Shown here in pieces: positions 1 through 5,846 of a stretch of DNA of 14,089 nucleotides; position 1 is the first letter of the stretch; each line of letters starts with the position of its first letter. The notes beneath the pieces were generated by a model that was not told the DNA's origin, did not search any database, and saw nothing but the letters and a program-made list of their open reading frames with translations. Source of the stretch: an uncultured Clostridia bacterium (GTDB lineage Bacteria; Bacillota; Clostridia; Oscillospirales; Acutalibacteraceae). A program made the position numbers and the translations under genes. The stretch covers positions 1 through 14,089 of the forward strand of contig CALCHE010000182.1 of NCBI GenBank assembly GCA_937901145.1. Direction: 5' to 3'.

Positions 1-2
1 GT

Positions 3-284
3 GAATTCTATCCCCATGAGGCTACTACCTGGGAAAACTGCTTCAAAACAATGAACAGACTCAATTACAGCTGGATGCTCTGGACCTATAAGGCAACAGG
101 CGATAAAATGTGGAAATCCGACTGGTGTATGTACGGTTCAAAGGACGGCTTCTACAGAGCGAAGATTTTCAGCGGCACTTATGATGAGATAGCTGAAGCT
201 TGGAGCGCAGAAAGACTCAACACTCAGACAGGCTTCCAGGATACAGGACATTTCGAAAACAATGTAGCCGCACATATCGGCTGA
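3..284 (+). CDS. Glycoside hydrolase, probable GH5-type (cellulase-like), C-terminal fragment
   Basis: The frame is open to the left edge, so only the last 93 codons are present and the true start lies outside the window. The fragment contains a segment reading N-Y-S-W-M-L-W-T-Y-K (N at position 54), then a W/Y-rich stretch, then Y-D-E-I-A-E-A-W. This resembles the end of GH5 (beta/alpha)8 barrels, where a W-x-x-W-x-Y-K strand near the last beta strand carries the substrate-platform tryptophan and is followed by a Y-D-x-I-x-x-x-W helix. A role in hydrolysis of plant beta-glucan is inferred from the family. The catalytic glutamates would lie upstream and cannot be checked. No dockerin or carbohydrate-binding module follows; the protein ends 15 bases before a terminator. 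An ATG at 51 is internal, because coding sequence continues upstream. Family call moderate; that it is a real gene end is fairly sure. Confidence 0.6.
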   Translation, partial: EFYPHEATTWENCFKTMNRLNYSWMLWTYKATGDKMWKSDWCMYGSKDGFYRAKIFSGTYDEIAEAWSAERLNTQTGFQDTGHFENNVAAHIG

Positions 285-298
285 TAAAATTAATAATA

Positions 299-328
299 AA
301 AAGACCGGCAGAAATGTCGGTCTTTTTT
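299..328 (+). terminator. Rho-independent terminator of the glycoside hydrolase gene
   Basis: A 10-bp stem (AAGACCGGCA at 301-310 with TGTCGGTCTT at 315-324, one G-T pair) closes a GAAA tetraloop and runs into a T tract at 321-328. It lies 15 bases after the TGA at 282-284. Confidence 0.9.
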
Positions 329-350
329 AATGCAGAGTGCAGAACGCAGA

Positions 351-376
351 ATGCAGAATTGCGGTCGCGGGTTTAC
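351..376 (+). repeat. 26-base dispersed repeat, copy 1
   Basis: The copy reads ATGCAGAATTGCGGTCGC followed by GGGTTTAC. It starts 23 bases after the T tract of the hydrolase terminator, at the end of a TGCAGA-type tract. It matches 24 of 26 bases of the minus-strand copy at 608-633; the differences are a T/C and a G/C. Confidence 0.75.
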
Positions 377-393
377 GGTGTTACATAAAAACA

Positions 394-428
394 CCCTCTT
401 ACCGCAGTGATAATCGTACGGTAGAGGG
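394..428. repeat. Inverted repeat / hairpin
   Basis: CCCTCTTACCG (394-404) pairs with CGGTAGAGGG (419-428) apart from one bulged T, around a 14-base loop. A second hairpin, GGTGTT (377-382) with AACACC (390-395), shares two bases with it, so both cannot form fully at once. There is no T tract on either side, so a terminator role is unlikely. Confidence 0.55.
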
Positions 429-607
429 AAAGAGTAAATTATAAAAGTTTTTCATTTTGTAAAAAATAAAAACAGTTTGGACGGTATAAGGATAAGTTTA
501 TAATTAAAGTTTACACGGATATAATAGGTGTGAATCGACCCTTCACTTTGCATTTTTGCACTTAAATGATAACCTATGCGGAAGGAAGTCAGAAAGATTA
601 TTTTGTG

Positions 608-633
608 GTAAAGCCGCGACCGCAGTTCTGCAT
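608..633 (-). repeat. 26-base dispersed repeat, copy 2
   Basis: On the minus strand this reads ATGCAGAACTGCGGTCGC followed by GGCTTTAC. It begins right at the end of the T tract of the mnmA terminator, the same position relative to a terminator as copy 1. The two copies face each other across about 231 bases. Confidence 0.75.
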
Positions 634-660
634 AAAAAAAGCATTCACGAGGAATGCTTT
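634..660 (-). terminator. Rho-independent terminator of mnmA
   Basis: AAAGCATTC (638-646) pairs with GAATGCTTT (652-660) around a 5-base loop. On the minus strand the stem is followed by a run of T (plus-strand A run at 634-640). The stem abuts the mnmA stop codon at 663-661, so termination occurs immediately after translation ends. Confidence 0.9.
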
Positions 661-1710
661 TTACCGTATTATTCCGCCGCCGACCACGTAATCTCCGTCG
701 TAAAGAACGAGAGACTGACCTGCCGTAACTGCTCTGACAGGCTCTTCGAATTCGGCGTGAAGAGTGTTTTCGTCTGTCTGCCACACCTTAGCCCACTGCT
801 CCTTGTGGGAATATCTTGTCCTGGCCTTGACACGGATGGGGGAGTCGATACGGTCACAGGTGATAAGGTTTATGTCTGTGGCGTCCGCATTTCGGGTGAA
901 CAGCTCTTCGTTACTGCAGAGGATGACTCTGTTATTTTTTACATCCTTTTCCTTTACGTACATCGGTGCAGGCAGGGCAAGTCCGAGACCGCGTCTCTGT
1001 CCTACGGTGTAGCGGATGATGCCCTTATGTGTGCCTAAAACTCTGCCCTCAGTGTTTACGAAATCACCTGTGGGATAGGTTTTATTGAGCCAGTCCTCGA
1101 TAAAAGCCCCGTAGTCACCGTCAGGAATGAAGCAGATGTCCTGACTGTCCTTTTTTCGCGCATTGATAAGATTTTCCGAAAGGGCGATTTCTCTTGCGGT
1201 TTCCTTGGTCATTGAGCCGAGAGGAAAGAGAGTGTGTGAAAGCTGATGCTGTGTAAGACAGTAGAGCACATAGCTCTGATCCTTGGAGGCATCGGCACCT
1301 TTTTTCAGGTAATATCTTCCGCTTGCTTCATCATATCCGCACTGAGCATAATGGCCTGTGGCGATGTAGTCAAAGCCCTGCTTTCGGGCTTCGGCTAAAA
1401 GTGAGCCGAATTTCAGATGCTTATTGCATACGATACAGGGGTTGGGCGTGGCGCCGCTCTCATATACGGAAATGAAATTACCGATGACAGTGCTTTTGAA
1501 TTCCTCAGTAAAATCGAGGACCTGAAATGGTATTCCCACCTTTTCAGCTACGGCACGGGCATCCTCGGTGTCAGTGGAGGCACTTTCCTCGCTGTGGCAG
1601 AAAAAACGGCAGTTCACGCCTGTAACGTCGTAGCCATCCTTTTTCAGCATAAGAGCAGAAATGGCACTGTCCACACCACCGCTCATACCTACTATTACTT
1701 TTTCAGCCAT
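661..1710 (-). CDS. mnmA: tRNA-specific 2-thiouridylase MnmA
   Basis: MnmA is a cytoplasmic ATP-dependent enzyme that puts sulfur on C2 of the wobble uridine (U34) of Lys, Glu and Gln tRNAs. The 349-residue product has the usual family length. Visible motifs in order: the PP-loop S-G-G-V-D-S at residues 10-15 (ATP binding), T-P-N-P-C-I-V-C-N-K at 88-97 with the first catalytic cysteine at C95, A-T-G-H-Y at 117-121, and S-Q-D-I-C-F-I-P at 189-196 with the second catalytic cysteine C193, then the central and C-terminal beta domains (G-Q-R-R-G-L-G-L, V-G-G-G-I-I-R). The sulfur donor, a cysteine desulfurase, is not adjacent. The ATG at 1710 lies 8 bases from a GCGGGGG stretch that may act as a weak ribosome binding site. 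It lies downstream of a histidine kinase gene but has its own promoter (1743-1771). Confidence 0.97.
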   Translation of the reverse strand: MAEKVIVGMSGGVDSAISALMLKKDGYDVTGVNCRFFCHSEESASTDTEDARAVAEKVGIPFQVLDFTEEFKSTVIGNFISVYESGATPNPCIVCNKHLKFGSLLAEARKQGFDYIATGHYAQCGYDEASGRYYLKKGADASKDQSYVLYCLTQHQLSHTLFPLGSMTKETAREIALSENLINARKKDSQDICFIPDGDYGAFIEDWLNKTYPTGDFVNTEGRVLGTHKGIIRYTVGQRRGLGLALPAPMYVKEKDVKNNRVILCSNEELFTRNADATDINLITCDRIDSPIRVKARTRYSHKEQWAKVWQTDENTLHAEFEEPVRAVTAGQSLVLYDGDYVVGGGIIR

Positions 1711-1718
1711 AAAAATAC

Positions 1719-1760
1719 CCCCGCAAAATATAATCTTACTTGATTATATTAGTTGCGGGG
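1719..1760 (-). terminator. Long palindrome between histidine kinase gene and mnmA; probable kinase-operon terminator
   Basis: CCCCGCAAAATATAATC (1719-1735) pairs with GATTATAT plus T (1742-1750) and TTGCGGGG (1753-1760), leaving a 2-base bulge (AG, 1751-1752) and a 6-base loop. This gives 17 base pairs. On the minus strand the stem is followed by TATTTTT, then the mnmA ATG, so it can terminate transcription of the kinase gene (stop at 1777). It also contains the mnmA -10 box, so as DNA it could act as an operator. Terminator role is an inference. Confidence 0.6.
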
Positions 1761-1771
1761 TTGAAAGTCAA
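1743..1771 (-). promoter_or_regulatory. Near-consensus sigma-A promoter of mnmA
   Basis: On the minus strand TTGACT (1771-1766) and a perfect TATAAT (1748-1743) are separated by exactly 17 bases. Predicted transcription would begin near 1736, in the loop of the palindrome at 1719-1760, leaving a leader of about 26 bases. The mnmA transcript would thus lack half of the hairpin, whereas a read-through transcript from the kinase gene would contain all of it. Confidence 0.8.
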
Positions 1772-1776
1772 GTGGT

Positions 1777-2946
1777 TTAAAAATCCAACTGTTCCTCCGT
1801 CAGATATTCGGCATTAATATAGGGCAGAACCACGGTAAAATCAGTGTGCTCGGTGGTGCTTCCGGCTGATATTGAGCCGCCGTGAAGCTCCGTTATCTGC
1901 TTGGCTATGGCCAGACCGAGTCCTGAGCCTCCTGTGGAGGAATTACGTGAGGAGTCCATACGGTAAAACTTCTCAAAAAGACGGTCAAGCTTTTCCTGAG
2001 GGATTTCGTCGCACTGGTTTCGGAATTTTATGATTACGCGGTTTCTTCGTACTCTTGCACCGATTTTTACGGTCGTACCCTCATAGGAGTAGTTGACAGC
2101 GTTTTTGAAAAGATTGTCGAAAACACGTGCTATCTTGTCCGCATCGGCGAACATTATGATGTGCTCGGGAATGTCGATGGAGGCGGTCAGGTTTTTCTCT
2201 GACAGCATAGGATAAAATTCGTCAGCCATCTGCTCGAGCATCATATTCAGGTCTATGCGGTTTCTTTCGAGTGTTACGGAATGGATGCTGAAGCGGGTTA
2301 TTTCGAAAAATTCATTTATAAGCTGCTCGAGTCGGTAAGCCTTGTCCAGTGAAATGCCCACGAATTTAGCTCTCTGCTCAGGTGTGAGCTCTCTGGCTTC
2401 GTCGAGGAGGGTGAGATAACCGATAACACTCGTCAGAGGTGTTTTAAGGTCGTGAGCCAGATACATAATCAGGTCGTCCTTTTTCTTTTCCGCCTCGATG
2501 GCTTTCTGACGGCTCTCTACTACCTTCAGGCGGATGTCGCTGAGCTTCAGCTCTACCTCGGAATAGCTTTTCGGGAAGGATAAAACACGGGCATCCTCTT
2601 TTACGAAGGCATTTATGCTTTTATATACTCTGCCGAAATTTATGAGAGTAGAGAAGGAATAAATGATGCTGTTTATGAACACTATGCACAGAAAGGCCGG
2701 GAAAAGAAGCACATAGCTGTTGGCGAATATGTAGTCTGCCCACCGCGAATTGAGAAGGGCATCGAGAAAGACATAAATGCTGTCGGAAAATTCGTAGGAC
2801 TGCTTCGCATAAAGATAACAGATGATGTACCCGGCTGTCGCTACCGCGAAGCAGATGAGGTTACATTTCAGAAAGGATATAAGGATCAGCTTTATGACGC
2901 TGTCGGTGCCTTTTTTTCGTCTTTTTATTTTAATCTGATTTTTCAA
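1777..2946 (-). CDS. VanS-like sensor histidine kinase
   Basis: A 389-residue membrane sensor kinase, expected to autophosphorylate on histidine and pass phosphate to the regulator encoded just upstream. Two hydrophobic segments (about 17-46 and 76-98) bracket only about 30 extracytoplasmic residues, so the input domain is minimal. A linker and coiled-coil region (to about 157) leads to the H-box Y-L-A-H-D-L-K-T-P-L-T-S with H165, an N-box D-N-L-F-K-N-A-V-N-Y-S (N278, N282), F-E-K-F-Y-R-M-D, and G-G-S-G-L-G-L-A-I-A (339-348). The G1 box is N-Q-C-D-E-I-P, without D-x-G; VanS relatives also vary here. The start is TTG at 2946, 17 bases inside the upstream gene; no ATG or GTG is placed better, and the ribosome binding site is weak, which suggests translational coupling. 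No vancomycin-resistance genes are nearby; the signal is unknown. Confidence 0.9.
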   Translation of the reverse strand: MKNQIKIKRRKKGTDSVIKLILISFLKCNLICFAVATAGYIICYLYAKQSYEFSDSIYVFLDALLNSRWADYIFANSYVLLFPAFLCIVFINSIIYSFSTLINFGRVYKSINAFVKEDARVLSFPKSYSEVELKLSDIRLKVVESRQKAIEAEKKKDDLIMYLAHDLKTPLTSVIGYLTLLDEARELTPEQRAKFVGISLDKAYRLEQLINEFFEITRFSIHSVTLERNRIDLNMMLEQMADEFYPMLSEKNLTASIDIPEHIIMFADADKIARVFDNLFKNAVNYSYEGTTVKIGARVRRNRVIIKFRNQCDEIPQEKLDRLFEKFYRMDSSRNSSTGGSGLGLAIAKQITELHGGSISAGSTTEHTDFTVVLPYINAEYLTEEQLDF

Positions 2947-3619
2947 TTTTGTATCCCACTCCCCAGACGGTTTTTATAAATTTCGGATTGCGAGGCTTTT
3001 CACGGAGCTTTTCTCTTATTCTGCGTATGTGTACCATGACAGTGTTATTGCTGTCAAGATAATCCTCTCCCCATACCTTTTCGAAAAGCTCCTTAGTGGA
3101 AACCACTCTGCCTGCATTTTCCATAAGAAGACGGAGAATTCTGAATTCGATAGGTGTAAGAATGATTTCCTCTCCGTAGAGAGTACAGGTGTGAGTGGAA
3201 ATATTCAGCTCGAGACCTGAGGATTCCAGTGTGTCGGTACTCTCCGTGCTGCCGTTATACTGTCGGAAGCGTCTGAGCTGTGCCTTTATTCGCGCTGTCA
3301 GCTCGAGGGGATTGAAGGGCTTGGTAACATAATCGTCGGCACCCAGGGAAAGTCCCGATATGCGATCGGTATAGTCTGTTTTGGCTGTGAGCATAATGAT
3401 GGGATAGTTATGTTTTTCTCTGATTTCTCTGCACAGAGTAAAGCCGTCCGTGTCACCGAGCATAACATCCAGTACCGCCAGATCGAAAATCTCGCTTCTG
3501 ATGAGTTCAAGAGCTGTTTTTCCGTTAAAGGCCTTTACGGTTTCGTAGCCTTCATTCTGTAAATATACACCGACCAGGTCGGCAATTTCTTTTTCATCGT
3601 CAACTATAAGTATTCTCAT
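2930..3619 (-). CDS. OmpR/PhoB-family response regulator, VanR-like
   Basis: A 229-residue DNA-binding response regulator. The receiver domain (1-120) has the acidic pair D7-D8, phospho-acceptor D51 in V-L-D-V-M-L, T78 in I-M-L-T-A-K, and K100 in Y-V-T-K-P-F. The winged-helix domain (about 130-226) ends in I-K-T-V-W-G-V-G-Y-K-I-E-K. Overall wording (R-I-L-I-V-D-D-E-K-E-I-A-D-L-V, A-Q-L-R-R-F-R) is close to VanR. The chosen ATG at 3619 has a GAGGA box 8 bases upstream; an upstream in-frame ATG at 3685 would add 22 unconserved residues with no ribosome binding site. Its 3' end overlaps the kinase gene by 17 bases. Likely autoregulated through the repeats at 3712-3739. Targets are unknown. Confidence 0.92.
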   Translation of the reverse strand: MRILIVDDEKEIADLVGVYLQNEGYETVKAFNGKTALELIRSEIFDLAVLDVMLGDTDGFTLCREIREKHNYPIIMLTAKTDYTDRISGLSLGADDYVTKPFNPLELTARIKAQLRRFRQYNGSTESTDTLESSGLELNISTHTCTLYGEEIILTPIEFRILRLLMENAGRVVSTKELFEKVWGEDYLDSNNTVMVHIRRIREKLREKPRNPKFIKTVWGVGYKIEKSD

Positions 3620-3673
3620 TAAAAAGTCCTCGTTTTTACTGATTATGCTGTCATTAAGTATCTGACTTGCATG

Positions 3674-3702
3674 ATTATACCACATTATGTAAAAAGATGG
3701 AA
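3674..3702 (-). promoter_or_regulatory. Promoter of the minus-strand response regulator operon (extended -10)
   Basis: On the minus strand TGGTATAAT (3682-3674) is a perfect extended -10 element. The base region 17 bases upstream reads TTCCAT (3702-3697), a poor -35 box, which fits a promoter dependent on an activator. The start codon is 55 bases downstream. Confidence 0.6.
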
Positions 3703-3711
3703 CATTTCAAT

Positions 3712-3739
3712 TCTTAAGATTATCTTAATTTTTTCTACT
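3712..3739. promoter_or_regulatory. Candidate OmpR-type operator: three 6-base repeats at 11-base spacing
   Basis: TCTTAA at 3712-3717, TCTTAA at 3723-3728 and the degenerate TCTACT at 3734-3739 recur with a period of exactly 11 bases, one helical turn. OmpR/PhoB-family regulators bind such direct repeats. The array lies 10 bases upstream of the weak -35 box of the minus-strand operon, the usual activator position, and about 110 bases before the plus-strand regulator start. Which of the two regulators binds is not known. Confidence 0.5.
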
Positions 3740-3772
3740 AAGTGTTTATTTAATAAAAAATAATCATTCTAC

Positions 3773-3794
3773 ATCTTTATTTTTTTATAAAGAT
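3773..3794. repeat. Perfect inverted repeat in the divergent control region
   Basis: ATCTTTAT (3773-3780) and ATAAAGAT (3787-3794) flank six T residues. It lies in the AT-rich DNA (about 3770-3820) that should contain the plus-strand promoter, though no clear -35/-10 pair stands out there. It could be an operator, or chance in AT-rich DNA. Confidence 0.35.
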
Positions 3795-3846
3795 ATATTA
3801 TTATATATTATGAGTAACTGTATATCTCCAGAGGAAGGTGAAAGAA

Positions 3847-4533
3847 ATGGAAAAAATACTTATAGTAGACGATGAAATTTCTATCGCAGAGCTTATTTCC
3901 GATGCTCTCGAGGATGAGGGCTATGAAACTGTGATAAAAACTGACGGCAGAAGTGCTTATGAATATATAAATGAGCACAAAGAGGAGCTCTCTCTTATTA
4001 CTCTCGACATTATGATGCCGGAAATTTCGGGCGTGGATCTGTGTAAATTCATCAGAGGCTCCGTAAACTGTCCCATTATTTTCGTTTCCGCCAAAGGCAA
4101 AACCCTCGATAAGGTTTTAGGTCTGGAAATCGGTGGTGACGATTACATAGCCAAACCCTTTGTAGTTGAGGAATTTGTAGCAAGGGTAAAGGCTCATCTG
4201 AGAAGAGAGCAGAGACATTCTGCTTTTCTGGATGACGGAGTGATAAAGGTAGGAGACATCGAAATAAATACCTCCTCTCTTACCGTAAGTAAAAAAGGCG
4301 AGCCTGTCGCTCTTTCCACACGCGAATTCCAGCTTCTGCAGTATCTTATGGAAAATGCGGGCAAGGTACTTACCCGTGAGCAGATTTTCGCCCATGTATG
4401 GGACACTGAGTTCGGTGATATCGGTACTGTAGCCGTAAACATAAAAAGTGTAAGAGATAAAATTGACCCTGAAAATGAGTACATAAAGACAGTTTGGGGT
4501 GTCGGATATAAATTCGTAAGGGTTATAAGATAA
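3847..4533 (+). CDS. OmpR/PhoB-family response regulator
   Basis: A 228-residue response regulator, the partner of the kinase 21 bases downstream. The receiver has D8-D9, phospho-acceptor D54 in L-D-I-M-M-P, S81 in F-V-S-A-K where threonine is more usual, and K103 in I-A-K-P-F. The winged-helix domain (about 130-226) has L-S-T-R-E-F-Q-L-L-Q-Y-L and ends I-K-T-V-W-G-V-G-Y-K-F. The ATG at 3847 is preceded by GGAAGG with 8 bases of spacing; a GTG at 3838 would lie too close to that box and adds only three residues. It is transcribed divergently from the other regulator and clearly belongs to the same family, but the receivers differ enough that they are not a recent duplication. Confidence 0.92.
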   Translation: MEKILIVDDEISIAELISDALEDEGYETVIKTDGRSAYEYINEHKEELSLITLDIMMPEISGVDLCKFIRGSVNCPIIFVSAKGKTLDKVLGLEIGGDDYIAKPFVVEEFVARVKAHLRREQRHSAFLDDGVIKVGDIEINTSSLTVSKKGEPVALSTREFQLLQYLMENAGKVLTREQIFAHVWDTEFGDIGTVAVNIKSVRDKIDPENEYIKTVWGVGYKFVRVIR

Positions 4534-4554
4534 ATCGGTAAAAAGGTGATGTGA

Positions 4555-5835
4555 ATGCACAGCAGAAAGGGTAATATCATTACAATCATAGTACTCATAG
4601 CTGTTATTGCAGGCTTCGGTTACCTGTATAATGCCTCTGTAAGAGCTACCCTCAGTGATGCAGCAGTAAATGCCAGAGAAGTGCTGACAGAGTATAATAC
4701 AGAAATAATAGCTGCTCTCATCGGAGAGCCTTCTGTCGATACCTGGGATGACATTGTAAACGAATACGATGAAATTATCGTTACTGTAGAGGACAGCAAT
4801 AACAATGAAATAGCACAGAGCAAAGATAACACATGGTCGGCTCTCGATGTGAAGGTGCGTACCCCCTTCGAATATAAGGGTAAGGCTTATCTTCTCAGCT
4901 CATCGGTTTATCTTTTAGAGGACTATGTGGCCGATGTGAGGGCAAGAACCAAATTTATTTTGGTTGAGATGCTTATATTCTTCTCTTCGCTGGCACTTAT
5001 TATTTTTACGACCTACACTCTTTTTCTTCGTCCCTTCAGAAAGCTCTACAGAGCCATAGAGGAATACGACAAAACAGGCGAATTAGAGAAAAAGAAAATC
5101 AAAGGCTATGCAGGCAAGGTTTACCGTCGCTTCGTTTCCATGACGGAAAATCTGGAGGCCAATCAGAGAAATCAGAGACGAATCATAGCCTCTATTTCTC
5201 ACGATATAAAAACACCGCTTACGTCGATTATGGGCTATGCCGAGAGACTGCAGAAAAGCGGCATATCTGAGGAAAGACGTGAACGCTATCTCGGAACTGT
5301 TTATGAAAAAAGTGTGGAAATAAAGGAACTGGTAAACGAGTTTGACGAATATCTCAGCATCGACCAGAAGCAGCAGATACAGAGAAAGGCGGTTCCTGTA
5401 ACAAACATAGCTAATGCGATACGTAACGATTATGAGGCTGATCTGGAGGATGCGGGAGTAACTCTTTATGTCAATAATTATGCAGATGATGCGCAGGTGG
5501 AAATTGACAGTCTGAAATTCAAAAGGGTTTTCGGTAATATCTTCGCTAACTCTGTCAAACATTTCAAGGATGCCGTCAAGGTTATCCGAGTGGACATTTA
5601 TGCGGATAAAAGTAATGTATATTTTCACATAAACGACAGTGGCGAGGGTGTGCCGGAGGAGAATCTGGAGCTCATTTTCGAGCCCCTTTACACCTCTGAT
5701 GAGGGTAGAAAGTTAGCCGGTCTCGGCCTTTCTATCTGCCGTGAAATAATCGATATTCATTCGGGGTTAATTTATGCTCAGAAAAGTGATCTCGGCGGTC
5801 TCGAGGTTATAATCGAGCTGGACAGAAAAAAATAA
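4555..5835 (+). CDS. Sensor histidine kinase with extracytoplasmic sensor domain
   Basis: A 426-residue membrane kinase, partner of the regulator just upstream (21-base gap, AAGGTGA ribosome binding site). Transmembrane segments at about 7-25 and 133-158 enclose an extracytoplasmic domain of roughly 105 residues, unlike the near-absent input domain of the other kinase. A HAMP-like linker begins F-L-R-P-F-R-K-L-Y (157-165). The catalytic core has S-H-D-I-K-T-P-L-T-S with H216, the N-box G-N-I-F-A-N-S-V-K-H (N328, N332), the G1 box N-D-S-G-E-G-V-P (360-367), F-E-P-L-Y, and A-G-L-G-L-S (388-393), so all catalytic motifs are intact. Signal and target genes are not evident. rlmD follows after only 11 bases and is probably cotranscribed. 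Confidence 0.92.
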   Translation: MHSRKGNIITIIVLIAVIAGFGYLYNASVRATLSDAAVNAREVLTEYNTEIIAALIGEPSVDTWDDIVNEYDEIIVTVEDSNNNEIAQSKDNTWSALDVKVRTPFEYKGKAYLLSSSVYLLEDYVADVRARTKFILVEMLIFFSSLALIIFTTYTLFLRPFRKLYRAIEEYDKTGELEKKKIKGYAGKVYRRFVSMTENLEANQRNQRRIIASISHDIKTPLTSIMGYAERLQKSGISEERRERYLGTVYEKSVEIKELVNEFDEYLSIDQKQQIQRKAVPVTNIANAIRNDYEADLEDAGVTLYVNNYADDAQVEIDSLKFKRVFGNIFANSVKHFKDAVKVIRVDIYADKSNVYFHINDSGEGVPEENLELIFEPLYTSDEGRKLAGLGLSICREIIDIHSGLIYAQKSDLGGLEVIIELDRKK

Positions 5836-5846
5836 AGAGGGATACT

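Larger units (their letters stand above)
331..633. other. Gene-free stretch with facing repeats between two gene ends
   Basis: No convincing gene lies between the plus-strand hydrolase (ends 284) and the minus-strand mnmA (ends 661). The stretch holds a short-period TGCAGA-rich tract (331-358), two inverted 26-base repeat copies (351-376 and 608-633), overlapping hairpins (377-428), and about 170 bases of AT-rich DNA without recognised function. At 547-563 there is a further TGCAAA-type tract on the minus strand resembling the one at 331-358. Small ORFs here have no ribosome binding site and no protein-like composition. Confidence 0.7.

Noticed and set aside
556..1038. Plus-strand ORF of 160 codons opposite mnmA
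   Set aside because: It is antisense to a well-conserved mnmA and has neither a ribosome binding site nor recognisable protein features.
1417..1743. Plus-strand ORF opposite the 5' part of mnmA
   Set aside because: Complete overlap with the ATP-binding region of mnmA; a shadow reading.
1777..3619. Vancomycin-resistance regulatory pair
   Set aside because: The regulator and kinase resemble VanR and VanS, but no vanH, ligase, vanX or vanY gene is nearby and the next gene is mnmA. VanR/VanS-like systems with other targets are common in Clostridia.
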